Assembly (NCBI GenBank): GCA_964588385.1
Contig: CAZPPG010000011.1
Location: 14,560 to 78,559 of the forward strand
From: JAHBWV01 sp964588385
GTDB lineage: Bacteria; Planctomycetota; Phycisphaerae; Phycisphaerales; UBA1924
Reading direction: 5' to 3'
Length of the DNA stretch: 64,000 nucleotides
Below are positions 8,814 through 17,804 of the stretch, in pieces (position 1 is the first letter of the stretch; every line of letters starts with the position of its first letter). The translations under genes and the position numbers were made by a program. The notes beneath the pieces were generated by a model. That model saw only the letters and a program-made list of their open reading frames with translations. It was not told the origin of the DNA and ran no database searches.

Positions 8814-9659
8814 ATGGCGCGTGGGTATCGTGTCGGACGTTCGCGGGGTGGGGGTCGCCTCGCCATCGTGCTCGTCATTGCCGGCATCTCCTTTCTCTCC
8901 TATTTCGCCACGCGCTCCGTCAATCCGGTCACCGGCAAGGCGCAGTACGTCGCGCTCTCGGTGGACCAGGAGGTCGTGCTCGGCCTTCAATCCGCGCCCG
9001 AACTCGCCCAGCAGTTCGGCGGACTCCATCCCGACGACACCGCACAAGCTGCCGTTGATCGCGTCGGTGAGCGTCTGCTCTCCCGCGGATTCAAGGACGA
9101 GTCGGTTCCGTATCCCTTCGAGTTTCATCTGCTCGCCGACCCACAGACCGTGAACGCCTTCGCCCTCCCCGGCGGCCAGATCTTCATCACCGCCGCACTC
9201 TTCACGCGCCTCGAGACCGAGGGACAGCTCGCGGGCGTGCTTGCCCACGAGATCGGGCACGTCATCGAGCGTCACGGCGCGGAGCATCTGGCCAAGGCGA
9301 ACCTCACCCAGGGCCTTGTCGGCGCGGTGGCCGTCGGGGCTTCCGACCCGGACAGCCCGGTGAGCCCGCAACAGGCCGCGGCGGTCGCCGCCGCGATCGG
9401 GCAGGTCGTCAACATGAAGTACGGGCGCGATGACGAACTCGAATCCGACCAGTGGGGCCTCACCCTTATGGCCCGCGCCGGCTACGACCCGCGCTCCATG
9501 GAGCGCGTCATGCAGATCCTCGCCGAGTCCTCGGGCGGCCGCGGCGGACAACCCGAGTTCTTCAGCACGCACCCCAATCCCGAGAATCGCATCGATCGCA
9601 TCCGCAAGAGCATTGAGACGATGTTCCCGAACGGTGTGCCCGATTCACTCGAGAAGTAA
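8814..9659 (+). CDS. M48-family membrane-anchored metalloprotease
   Basis: 281 residues. A single N-terminal membrane helix (about residues 15-32) is followed by a peptidase M48 domain with the zinc motif HEIGH at 145-149 and a third-ligand segment ELESD at 208-212. GGQIFIT at about 121-127 is the usual strand before the active site. Likely a periplasmic, quality-control protease of the LoiP/BepA type without TPR repeats. Clear ribosome site (GGAGG) eight bases before ATG 8814. It stands alone, upstream of the convergent EF-G-like gene. Confidence 0.88.
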   Translation: MARGYRVGRSRGGGRLAIVLVIAGISFLSYFATRSVNPVTGKAQYVALSVDQEVVLGLQSAPELAQQFGGLHPDDTAQAAVDRVGERLLSRGFKDESVPYPFEFHLLADPQTVNAFALPGGQIFITAALFTRLETEGQLAGVLAHEIGHVIERHGAEHLAKANLTQGLVGAVAVGASDPDSPVSPQQAAAVAAAIGQVVNMKYGRDDELESDQWGLTLMARAGYDPRSMERVMQILAESSGGRGGQPEFFSTHPNPENRIDRIRKSIETMFPNGVPDSLEK

Positions 9660-9741
9660 GCGACGGCCCGGGAAGCAACAGCGGGAGCCGGCCCGCGCCG
9701 ACCCCCGCCCTGAAGTCTCGCATCGTTGCGGCAATCGGCTG

Positions 9742-11817
9742 TCAATCCTCGTCATGCTGCGGCTTGAACGCCGCCACCAGTTGCTGCTGAATGTTCCCGG
9801 GCGTCGCCTCATCGTGGCTGTAGTCCATCGCGTACGACCCGCTCCCCGCGGTCATGGACTTCAACTCATTGGAGTAGTTCTGGAGCTCACCCAGCGGCGC
9901 GATCGCCGTCACCACGCAGATATCACCCGACATCATCTGCGTGTCCTGCACCCGCCCGCGTTTGGTCGACAGGTGGCCGGCGATGTCCCCCATGTACTTG
10001 GAGGGCACCGTGATCTCCACCTTGGCGTATGGCTCCAACAGCTTCGGCTTCGCCTTGCCCACCGCCTCGATGAAGGCCTTCTTTCCCGCCGTGATGAACG
10101 CGATCTCCTTTGAGTCCACATCGTGGTACTTGCCGTCGTACAGCACGCAGCGGATTCCGGTCATCGGATATCCGGCCACCGCGCCGCCCGACAGCACCTG
10201 ACGCACGCCCTTCTCAACCGCGGGCCAATACTGGCGCGGCACCGTGCCGCCCACCACCTCGGACGCAAACTCAAATCCCTCCGGATGGTCCGCCGGCAGG
10301 GGCTCCACGCGCAGGTACACCTCGCCAAACTGACCGCTGCCGCCCGTCTGCTTCTTGTGGCGATAGTGTCCGTCCGCTCTGGCCCCGATGGTTTCTTTGT
10401 ACGCGACCTTCGGCGTCGACGTCGTCACCTGCACGCCGTACCCCTGGTGCAGCTTCTCCAGCACGACGCGCAGGTGCAGCTCACCGAGCCCGCGCAGCAC
10501 CGTCTGGTGCGTCGCCGCGATCCGATCACACACCAGCGTCGGATCCTCCGCCGTCAGCTTCGCGATCGCCGCCGAGAACTTCGCCTCGTCCGCATGATTC
10601 TTCAGTTCAACCGCGAGCCCGTACATCGCACGCGGCATCGGCAGCGGCCGCAACCTGATGTGGTCCAGTTCGTGCGTGTCGTGCAGCACCGCGTTGAACC
10701 GGACCTCCTCGATCTTCGCCACCATGCCTAGATCGCCCGGCCCGAGCGCATCCACCTCCGACGCGTCCTTCCCCTGCCGCTGCATCAGATGCCCGATGCG
10801 AATGGGCTTCTTGTCCGCATCGATGAACAGCTCGCTCTTGGCCTTGATCGTGCCCTGATGGACACGGAAAATGCCGAGCTTCCCGACGTGCTTGTCCGAC
10901 GACACCTTGAAGATGTGGGCCAGGAGCGGCGCATTGGCGTCCGGCCTCGGATGGAACGTCCGCTCCGACGAGTCGTCCGCCTCCCGCAACAGGAACGTCC
11001 GGGGATTGCCCTCCAGGGGACTCGGCAAGAGCGACGCGAAGACGTGCATCAGGTCCTTCGCGCCCGCGCCCGTCTTGGCCGAACAGTAACAGATCGGCAC
11101 CAAGTGCGACTCGCGCAACGCCTTCTCGAACGCGTCGTGCAGCTTGTCCGGATCGAACCCCTCGCCCTTCTCCAGGTACTGCAGCGTCAACTCCTCATCG
11201 ACCTCGATTACCTGTTCCACGATCTGCTTGTGCGCCTCGTGAACACTGGAAAAGTCCGTCTCATCTCCCGCTGCGTCGTTCCCATCGTGCTCGAAGACAT
11301 TGATCACATCCGAGCCGTTCTTCGTCGGCAGGTTCACCGGCAGGCAGATGTTCCCGAACGTCGCGCGGATCTGGGCCGTCGTCACCTCCAGATCGATGTC
11401 CGCGTGATCGATCTTGGTCACCACGATCATGCGTGGGAGATTGCGATCCTCAGCGATCTGCATCAGCCGGCGCGTCGTCGGCTCGATCCCCCGCACCGGA
11501 TCGACGCACACCACCACCGTCTCCACAGCCGGGAAACACGCCACCGCGTGCCCGAGGAAGTCCGCCAGCCCAGGCGTGTCGATCACGTTCACGCAGTGCC
11601 CATCATGGTCAAAGTGGACGAGCGTCGGTTGCAGCGAGTGCTTGTGGTGTTTCTCCTCCTCCGACCAATCCGAGACCGTGTTCCCCTCTTCCACGGTGCC
11701 CATCCGCGAAATCGCGCCAGCCGCAAACATCAGCCGCTCAACCAGCGTCGTCTTGCCGCACCCGCCATGCCCCGTGAGGACGATGTTGCGGATGTCGGCC
11801 GGGTTTCGGATTGCCAT
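9742..11817 (-). CDS. Elongation factor G-like translational GTPase (EF-G2 type)
   Basis: 691 residues with the full EF-G plan: a GTPase domain with GHGGCGKTT (P-loop), IDTPG and TKID, then domain II, and domains III-V ending in the standard GDI-type C-terminus (MSGDICVVTAIAPLGELQNY). The P-loop region GHGG rather than AHID marks the EF-G2-like group also seen in Thermotoga and many planctomycetes, not the canonical fusA. The exact role of this group is uncertain. The frame runs to 12027, but homology begins at ATG 11817. A GC hairpin lies just before the start. Confidence 0.87.
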   Translation of the reverse strand: MAIRNPADIRNIVLTGHGGCGKTTLVERLMFAAGAISRMGTVEEGNTVSDWSEEEKHHKHSLQPTLVHFDHDGHCVNVIDTPGLADFLGHAVACFPAVETVVVCVDPVRGIEPTTRRLMQIAEDRNLPRMIVVTKIDHADIDLEVTTAQIRATFGNICLPVNLPTKNGSDVINVFEHDGNDAAGDETDFSSVHEAHKQIVEQVIEVDEELTLQYLEKGEGFDPDKLHDAFEKALRESHLVPICYCSAKTGAGAKDLMHVFASLLPSPLEGNPRTFLLREADDSSERTFHPRPDANAPLLAHIFKVSSDKHVGKLGIFRVHQGTIKAKSELFIDADKKPIRIGHLMQRQGKDASEVDALGPGDLGMVAKIEEVRFNAVLHDTHELDHIRLRPLPMPRAMYGLAVELKNHADEAKFSAAIAKLTAEDPTLVCDRIAATHQTVLRGLGELHLRVVLEKLHQGYGVQVTTSTPKVAYKETIGARADGHYRHKKQTGGSGQFGEVYLRVEPLPADHPEGFEFASEVVGGTVPRQYWPAVEKGVRQVLSGGAVAGYPMTGIRCVLYDGKYHDVDSKEIAFITAGKKAFIEAVGKAKPKLLEPYAKVEITVPSKYMGDIAGHLSTKRGRVQDTQMMSGDICVVTAIAPLGELQNYSNELKSMTAGSGSYAMDYSHDEATPGNIQQQLVAAFKPQHDED

Positions 11818-11827
11818 GGGGGGCCTC

Positions 11828-11846
11828 TGCGGGCTTCTGGCCCGCG
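11828..11846 (-). promoter_or_regulatory. Hairpin in the leader of the EF-G-like gene
   Basis: A perfect six-base-pair GCGGGC/GCCCGC stem with a five-base loop (arms 11829-11834 and 11840-11845) ends about 12 bases before the ATG at 11817, just 5' of the AGAGG that is the likely ribosome site. It could affect initiation, but this is inferred from position only. The rest of the 300 bases up to 12117 holds no gene or clear motif. Confidence 0.3.
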
Positions 11847-12117
11847 AGGGCGGGGTTGTCAGCGGCGGCGTCCCGCGTCGGCCCGAACGAACGTGCCGGC
11901 GTGAGGCGGCGTCGGCCCGCGCGACCCACCAAGACGCGCGGACACGCCATTGTAAAGCATCCGTCAAGCGCCGCAAAGCCCTCCACCAACTCTCCACGCC
12001 ACAAATACTTGCGCCTCGGGCCGTCACGATCAGCGACGGAGAGGCGTGCCCGCGTCGTGAAAGTCGCCGAGTCTCCGAAGACCTCGATGAACTCGCGAAG
12101 GCGCGTTCTAAAGCGGC

Positions 12118-12558
12118 CTACAGCCGCGAGAGCACCTTGATGACCAACACCACCCCAACCGCGTTCGCGATCAGCCAGCACACGATCGACATCGAGATAC
12201 GTCGCCCCATGGTCACGGGCGGCCGCACAACCAGCATGCTGCACGCGCCCAGCGCGAGAAATCCGCTGATGACGGGCGCCGCGAGAAAAATGTACGGCCC
12301 AACACACAACGCCCCGAGCCACACCGACATCAGCGAGAAGAGCAGCATCCAGAAACCGACCTGCGGCAGCGACGGCCCGTCCCGCACATCAACCAGCCGC
12401 ATCCTCGAACCGCACTCTGGACACGCAACCTCCTCGCCGACCGGGCCGAGAGCCGCGATCGGATACTGACACGTGCCGCAGACCACCGCGTGAGAGCCAT
12501 CGCGCAGCACCACCACGATCGCGCGTCCTGCGTCACTCGGTCCGGATCCATCGCTCAT
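12118..12558 (-). CDS. Small zinc-ribbon membrane protein, unknown function
   Basis: 146 residues. An N-terminal zinc ribbon (CGTCQYPIAAL then CPECGSRM, about residues 27-53) is followed by three probable membrane helices (about 69-88, 90-112, 120-143). The ribbon-plus-helices pattern is common among uncharacterised planctomycete proteins. A second protein with the reverse order (helices then ribbon) follows upstream at 12595-13170, and the two are probably co-transcribed. No function can be assigned. Confidence 0.75.
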   Translation of the reverse strand: MSDGSGPSDAGRAIVVVLRDGSHAVVCGTCQYPIAALGPVGEEVACPECGSRMRLVDVRDGPSLPQVGFWMLLFSLMSVWLGALCVGPYIFLAAPVISGFLALGACSMLVVRPPVTMGRRISMSIVCWLIANAVGVVLVIKVLSRL

Positions 12559-12594
12559 CCGGCACAGACTATGCCTCCCGGGCGGCCCATGCGC

Positions 12595-13170
12595 TCATCC
12601 CGCCCGAGCAGACGCCGGATTCTCCACGACACTCTCTTTGCCGCACTCCGGGCATACGTCTGTCGGCAAGCCGCGGTTGTCGTATCCGCAGCCGACGCAG
12701 ATGCAAAGTGCCGCACCCGCGATGTCCCGCTCGCTCGCACCCATATCGGACACGCGAATCCCCATCGCTTTCACCCTCTTGTACATCCGGTGCGTCACGC
12801 ACATGGCAACCAAGGGTCCCGCAATCCACATCACAAACGCTCCGACATACAAACGACCCGATAGTGCGGAAAGCGCTATCGCGATCGCCAGCGTGGCAAC
12901 CATCACGAGCCACGTTTTCCACCCCGCTCTCGCCAGCGGCATCGCGATCAAGGCAATCACAAATATGCCGATCGAGAGCAGCACACCTGCTCCGATGAAT
13001 AGAACGATGAACGGCTCAAGCAAGTCTTCGGCCGCAATGCACACCCCGAACAGCACGAGCGAGAGAGCGTCGCCGAGGAACAAATACTGCATCCGCCGAT
13101 GCAGCCGCGCGAGGCGAATCGCCCGTCTCGCTTCGTCTCCATGATCGATTGGCACACTGCCATCGTCCAT
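12595..13170 (-). CDS. Membrane protein with C-terminal zinc ribbon, unknown function
   Basis: 191 residues. Four hydrophobic segments (about residues 28-46, 52-76, 84-104, 108-125) are followed by a cytoplasmic tail and a zinc ribbon, CVGCGYDNRGL...CPECG, at about 157-178. That exact style of ribbon is frequent in Phycisphaerae membrane proteins and is one reason for the taxonomic guess. It is the partner of the ribbon protein at 12118-12558, 36 bases apart. The 114 bases between it and the phosphoesterase carry no visible gene. Confidence 0.78.
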   Translation of the reverse strand: MDDGSVPIDHGDEARRAIRLARLHRRMQYLFLGDALSLVLFGVCIAAEDLLEPFIVLFIGAGVLLSIGIFVIALIAMPLARAGWKTWLVMVATLAIAIALSALSGRLYVGAFVMWIAGPLVAMCVTHRMYKRVKAMGIRVSDMGASERDIAGAALCICVGCGYDNRGLPTDVCPECGKESVVENPASARAG

Positions 13171-13284
13171 GCGGCGGCTCCCCCCTCACGATCCGTCGCG
13201 CCGCCCCTCACGGTTCAATCAATCCGACCGTGGTGTCGGCTCTGTCTGCCATCTGGCCATTTGCGATCTGCTATCAGGACTCGC

Positions 13285-14181
13285 CTACGCCAGCCCCACC
13301 ACCATCTCCACCGCTTCCGCTGCACGAGGAGGATTCTCAAGATCCAGTGGCAAATACACCCCGCGCTCGTGATCGCTGTTCAGCACAATCACGTTCGGCG
13401 GCACAAACTTCACACCATTCTCCGCCTTCTCGTGCCCCAGGATGAACAGGTTCACGCCCCACCGTTCAACCAAGTCCTCCAACTGCTCCGCGTCGTAGCC
13501 GCGTCCCCACACCATCAGGTGCGCGCTCCCTCGCCTGGGCTCATAGTCCTCCGGCGTCAGCGCGCGCGACAGGATCGTCGTGTCAAACCGCCCCATCATG
13601 CCGATGCCCGGCAGCGAGTGTGCGCACAACACATCGCCCTTGGGCGTCACACACCGCAGCGCGAGCGGCATCGCCTTCACGAACTCGTCGATCGCTGTCT
13701 CAATCTCTTCGGCGCGCTCCGCGAACGCGAACTCCACCCCCGCATCAAACGCCTCCACCACGCGCACGCCATCCTTGACGATCCCCGCCCCCGCCACCTG
13801 CGACAACTCGTGGTTCGCCAGCAACAGGTGCACCCGCTCCGGATACGCCGCTTTCAACGCCGCGGCCCGCGCCAGGGCGCGATACGACATATCCATGCCG
13901 TTCATCAGGCGATCCGAGTGGATCAGCTCGTGCAGCGTCAGGTGCGGCCCCCCTGTGCCCGAATCGCCGGAGGATCCCGGGCCCATCCCCGCCGCCTCCA
14001 CCACGCGCCCCATGTGCACCGGATTGTCGTGCAGGTCCCCCGTCGCGATCAGCTTCCCGGGCGGCTCGATGATGTCGATCGATCCCGTCCGGCACCGCGC
14101 ATCCATGCTCGCCGAGGCCCCCTCGCGGAACAGGCGCATCACAAGATCGGGGTCTCGCAGATCCAGTTGGGAGAGGTCCAT
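13285..14181 (-). CDS. Calcineurin-like metallophosphoesterase
   Basis: 298 residues from ATG 14181. Metal-binding motifs of the calcineurin fold are present: GDLHDNP (about 48-54), LLANHE (a GNHE variant), CAHSLPG and the late ILGHEKA. The spacing resembles PPP-type phosphatases, so it may dephosphorylate proteins. It lies 91 bases downstream of a Ser/Thr kinase-like gene on the same strand, which suggests, without proof, a kinase/phosphatase pair. The frame extends to 14316 but that would overlap the kinase gene. Confidence 0.8.
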   Translation of the reverse strand: MDLSQLDLRDPDLVMRLFREGASASMDARCRTGSIDIIEPPGKLIATGDLHDNPVHMGRVVEAAGMGPGSSGDSGTGGPHLTLHELIHSDRLMNGMDMSYRALARAAALKAAYPERVHLLLANHELSQVAGAGIVKDGVRVVEAFDAGVEFAFAERAEEIETAIDEFVKAMPLALRCVTPKGDVLCAHSLPGIGMMGRFDTTILSRALTPEDYEPRRGSAHLMVWGRGYDAEQLEDLVERWGVNLFILGHEKAENGVKFVPPNVIVLNSDHERGVYLPLDLENPPRAAEAVEMVVGLA

Positions 14182-14272
14182 CGCGCTCCCTTCCGAGCCC
14201 CACCAGCCCACCCACTTTGCTCCGCCGCGAGCCCGGAGGGCACGAGTCAGGTCGGGAAGGGGCGCCAGACGC

Positions 14273-15187
14273 TCACTCGCTGTCGCGTTCCGACTGATCC
14301 ATCGATCGCCCCACATCCTCGGCGCGGGCCCGAAGAATGCCGAGGATCAGCTTCAGCCGATCGGCCACCAGCGCCATCGATTCCGGCCGCTTGTCGCTGT
14401 CGACCTCGACGCACGACATGATCAGGTCGTTCAGCTTCGGATGAACACGCGGGTTCAGCTCGATCACCGGCTTGGGCTTCTGGATCATGCTGTCATCCAG
14501 CGAGTTCACCAGTGAGTCGCCCTTGGCGAGCGCCGTCGGAATGTGCTGACGCGTGAACACCCAGTACATCGTCGCGCCGAGGTTATAAACGTCCGTCTGC
14601 GGCGTGATCGGGCGCCTGTGCACCTGCTCCGGCGCGATGTAGTCCGGCGTTCCCTGGATCCGCGGCTTCACCGTCCCGATCTTGCACCCCTGCCCGAGGT
14701 CGATGATCTTCGCGACCGAGCCGTCCGCGACCACGATGTTGTTCGGCTTCATGTCCGCGTGCACATAGCCGCGCTTGTGCATGTGGTGCATCGCGTCCGC
14801 CACCTGCACGAAGATGTCCACGGCAAGGTCGAAGCTCTTGGGGGGGGCCTTGTCCAGCGACACGCCGTCCACCAGCTCCATCACCAGGTACAGCTCCTTG
14901 GTGGAGAGCAGTGTCCCCTTCTTGAACATCTTCACGATCTTGCGAATGGTCGGGTGGTTCAGCTCCTGGGCGATCTTGTACTCGCCCTCGGCCTGATCCA
15001 GAAACCGCGCGTCCTTGGCGTCGCCACGATCCACGTGCTTCAGAGCCCAGACCTGCTTGGTCTTGACATCCTGCACCACGTAGATAATGGATGCCGCACC
15101 CCGTCCGATCTCGGACAGGATCTTGAATCCCTCTACGGTGTCGCCGCGTTTCTTTGGTTCGATCGCCGCCACAGTCCAAACATCCAT
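14273..15187 (-). CDS. Ser/Thr protein kinase (Hanks-type) with altered HRD motif
   Basis: 304 residues, essentially a bare kinase domain. Motifs: glycine loop GRGAAS at 28-33, VAIK-type lysine K50, catalytic loop HADMKPNN at 143-150, metal loop DLG at 163-165, and APE at 185-187. The HRD arginine is Ala, making it a non-RD kinase, and DFG is DLG. The Asp, Lys and Asn needed for catalysis remain, so activity is expected. There is no membrane helix or sensor domain, unlike most bacterial PknB proteins. The phosphoesterase gene follows it. Confidence 0.88.
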   Translation of the reverse strand: MDVWTVAAIEPKKRGDTVEGFKILSEIGRGAASIIYVVQDVKTKQVWALKHVDRGDAKDARFLDQAEGEYKIAQELNHPTIRKIVKMFKKGTLLSTKELYLVMELVDGVSLDKAPPKSFDLAVDIFVQVADAMHHMHKRGYVHADMKPNNIVVADGSVAKIIDLGQGCKIGTVKPRIQGTPDYIAPEQVHRRPITPQTDVYNLGATMYWVFTRQHIPTALAKGDSLVNSLDDSMIQKPKPVIELNPRVHPKLNDLIMSCVEVDSDKRPESMALVADRLKLILGILRARAEDVGRSMDQSERDSE

Positions 15188-15477
15188 GAAACGCTAGGGG
15201 ACTCACCCCAGACGCTCGGTACCCTGATCCAGTACGCAACCCGATCAGGCGTTGCGCGAGTCGATGGTAGCCCCGCAGTATGGCCCCGTGCGGCCGTTTC
15301 CGCAACGTCTCCGCACGACGCCCCCTCACTTAAGTACCCCCGGCCAGCGCGGACGATCAGAGAAAGTCCCGAACCAAAGATCCCCGTGCGCCAGCACCTC
15401 ACCCCTGACGACTCGGGCGCTTCACGCGAACCACCAATCAGATGCATAATGCGCGGGCGCACACGCGAGTCAACCGC

Positions 15478-16164
15478 TCACCGCAGGTGGGAGACCTGCT
15501 CGCGGAACGCCGCCACCGGGAACATCCGCCCCGGATCGTTTGTGCGGGCGACATCCGAGTGCAGGTAGATCCGGTCAGCCGGAATATCGAGTTCCGCCGC
15601 CAGAGCGTTCACCAGCTCGACCAGTCGCTGAATCTGAGCGTCGGTGAAGGGCGTGCGATCGCCGTTCCCGACCAGGCAGATGCCGATGGACTCCCGGTTC
15701 AGGGTCTCGGCGTTCTGGCCGCCCACGTGCGCACCCGGCAACTGATCCAGCCACCGGAAGCCGACGTGGATCTGGCCATCGGGCGCGCCGCGCCCGTTTC
15801 CGATCACAAAGTGGTGCCCGAGCCCCTTCAGGTTCATCCCGAGGTGCTGGGCCTCGATCGTCTGTGCCGATCCAACCGTCGATCCGCTGTGATGGATCAC
15901 GATCGACGTCCAGCGACCCTTCTCAACCGAAGCGCGCGTCGCGAACACCGACTCGATCGAGGAGGGAGCCGACGCCTGTGCCAAGGCCGGCATCGACCAG
16001 CCGTCCACACGCGGTGACTTCGCTCCGTCCATCACCCAGAGCAGCCCGCCCACCAGCGTCATCGAGCCGACCAGCGAGCCCCACACAAGCCGGGTCCGCA
16101 GCGACAGCGCGGGGCCATTCGCCTTCCGACCCTTCACGCTTCCGGTGCTCGTCCTGCGCGCCAT
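15478..16164 (-). CDS. N-acetylmuramoyl-L-alanine amidase (Amidase_2/PGRP fold)
   Basis: 228 residues. An uncleaved N-terminal helix (about residues 27-46) places the enzyme in the periplasm. The amidase_2 fold is visible from IVIHHSG (first zinc ligand), through GLGHHFVIGNG, GAHVGGQN and NRESIGICLVGN, to LHSDVARTNDPG with the late His/Asp ligands. It would cleave the stem peptide from muramic acid in peptidoglycan. The 290 bases between this gene and the kinase show no gene on either strand. Confidence 0.87.
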   Translation of the reverse strand: MARRTSTGSVKGRKANGPALSLRTRLVWGSLVGSMTLVGGLLWVMDGAKSPRVDGWSMPALAQASAPSSIESVFATRASVEKGRWTSIVIHHSGSTVGSAQTIEAQHLGMNLKGLGHHFVIGNGRGAPDGQIHVGFRWLDQLPGAHVGGQNAETLNRESIGICLVGNGDRTPFTDAQIQRLVELVNALAAELDIPADRIYLHSDVARTNDPGRMFPVAAFREQVSHLR

Positions 16165-16394
16165 CGGCTTACCCCGTCATCCGCGGCTGTGCCGGCCTCA
16201 TGCCGCGCCCGCCGCCCTGCTTCGTTCTCAACGTCCCACATCAAAAGAGAGTGCAACGCGAGCTCCGCACGCGCCACGATAAGTCAATCGGACGCGCACA
16301 CCCTCATTCTTGCCAATTCCCGCCACTTTGCCCGTGCAATCGCTCGAATCCGTCACAGATTCACACGATTCCGTCCCAGCCCCTCAACTTCGCC

Positions 16395-16655
16395 TCACTC
16401 ACGCGGCATCAAACGTCCCGAAAGATTCGGCCGCCTGCGCCCGAACTCATCGAACACGTACTGCGCCGCGTACTGGTCGCGCACACGGTCGTACCGATCG
16501 AACTGCGACCGCTCGTACTCCGGCGAGAGCAGCGGCTTGGACGCACACCCGCCTCCCACACCGGACGCACCGCCCACGGCCGCGATGACGCCTCCGACCC
16601 ACAACATGCGGGCGAGTCGGGAACGGGTCGGCACGAGATGTGGATGAAGTCTCAT
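16395..16655 (-). CDS. Small putative lipoprotein, unknown function
   Basis: 86 residues from ATG 16655. Basic N-terminus, hydrophobic segment (about 17-31), then a Gly-rich GVGGGC with C37 as a possible lipid-anchor cysteine. The mature part is short, charged and Tyr/Arg-rich (YERSQFDRYDRVRDQYAAQY). The lipobox is weak because Gly replaces Leu/Ala at the usual positions. It has no recognised family. Coordinates rest on a plausible start within a longer open frame. Confidence 0.5.
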   Translation of the reverse strand: MRLHPHLVPTRSRLARMLWVGGVIAAVGGASGVGGGCASKPLLSPEYERSQFDRYDRVRDQYAAQYVFDEFGRRRPNLSGRLMPRE

Positions 16656-16759
16656 AACGGATCGCAGGCCCTGTCTCTGAGCAGAGCCCGAGTATAGAGA
16701 GCGCCGAACCAATCCGCCCACACGGGGAGGCGGGACGGGTGCTGCGACGAACGCCACCC

Positions 16760-17713
16760 TCACACCAGCCGCATCCACGACATCGCAATCCCCGCGGCCA
16801 TCGCCACATTCAAGGAGTCCGTGCCGGGAGCCATCGGGATCCGAACTCGCAGCGAGCACCGGTCGATCGTCTCCTTCCTCAACCCCGGCCCCTCCGCGCC
16901 CAGCACCAGCGCGACCCGCTCCGGCCACGCCACCTCGGCGATGGGAACCGCACCCGCCCCCGTCATCATCGCCGTGAGCGTGAACCCTCCCCCCTCCACT
17001 TTCTCCAGCGTCGCGTTCCAATCCTCCGACTGCACGAATGGCACCCGCAGCGCATGCCCCATCGACACCCGGATGGACTTGCGATAGAGGGGATCGCAGC
17101 ACCGGGGCGACAGGAGCGCGGCCGTCCGTTCCACCGGGCAGAGGCACCCGATGTTCCGGAAGATCCCACCCACATTGTCGTGATTCGACAGGTCTTCCAG
17201 CAGCAGCAGCGTCCGCGCCGACCCGATCATTTCACCCTCGTCCCACATGACGTCGCGACCAAGATCCCTGCCTCCCGTGGCCCCTCGCTGTTCGCTGTTC
17301 GATCTTCGCTTTCTTTCCCCGCACCCCAGCACTCCGCGGTGCACATGGAACCCCACAATCCCGTCCAGCACCTCCTGCGACGTCGTGAAGACCGGCGTTG
17401 AAACCCCCGTGCGTGCTTCCAACTCGTCAAGATCGCGCTCGAACTTCTTCTCGTTCCCCGTGCGAAGGAGCAGCGACCGGACCTCGTACGCGGACGACAG
17501 CAGCATCCGGACGACCAGCTCTCCCTCAGCGATCAGCAGCCCCGGCTCGGCCGACGTGGGCCCGGCGTGGGCGGATTCCGGGCCTTCCTCGCCCCCCTCG
17601 CGCCCCTCCCCATCTCGAAGATGTGCCGCCCGCAGGTGCGCATCCCGCTGGTTGGCGTAGGGGAGCAATCTCGGATCGTCGGCGAGCGAAGTGATGGGAA
17701 TGACCGTTGGCAT
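16760..17713 (-). CDS. SpoU/TrmH-family RNA 2'-O-methyltransferase
   Basis: 317 residues. An N-terminal substrate-binding region is followed by a SPOUT domain with all three signature motifs: NHDNVGGIFRN, LGAEGPGL and the knotted ending PMAPGTDSLNVAMAAGIA. It would methylate a ribose in tRNA or rRNA. Two low-complexity inserts interrupt the N-terminal half: Gly/Glu-rich at about residues 34-56 and Arg/Gly/Glu-rich at about 132-155, the second lying between the two domains. The target nucleotide cannot be read from sequence. Confidence 0.88.
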   Translation of the reverse strand: MPTVIPITSLADDPRLLPYANQRDAHLRAAHLRDGEGREGGEEGPESAHAGPTSAEPGLLIAEGELVVRMLLSSAYEVRSLLLRTGNEKKFERDLDELEARTGVSTPVFTTSQEVLDGIVGFHVHRGVLGCGERKRRSNSEQRGATGGRDLGRDVMWDEGEMIGSARTLLLLEDLSNHDNVGGIFRNIGCLCPVERTAALLSPRCCDPLYRKSIRVSMGHALRVPFVQSEDWNATLEKVEGGGFTLTAMMTGAGAVPIAEVAWPERVALVLGAEGPGLRKETIDRCSLRVRIPMAPGTDSLNVAMAAGIAMSWMRLV

Positions 17714-17804
17714 CGTGGTATCCAGACGATAACACCCTCCGCCCTATTCTCCCTCCCTCTGCCCCTCTGTTGCTCTGTTCCTCTTTTCCTCGGCCCCATT
17801 CCCC

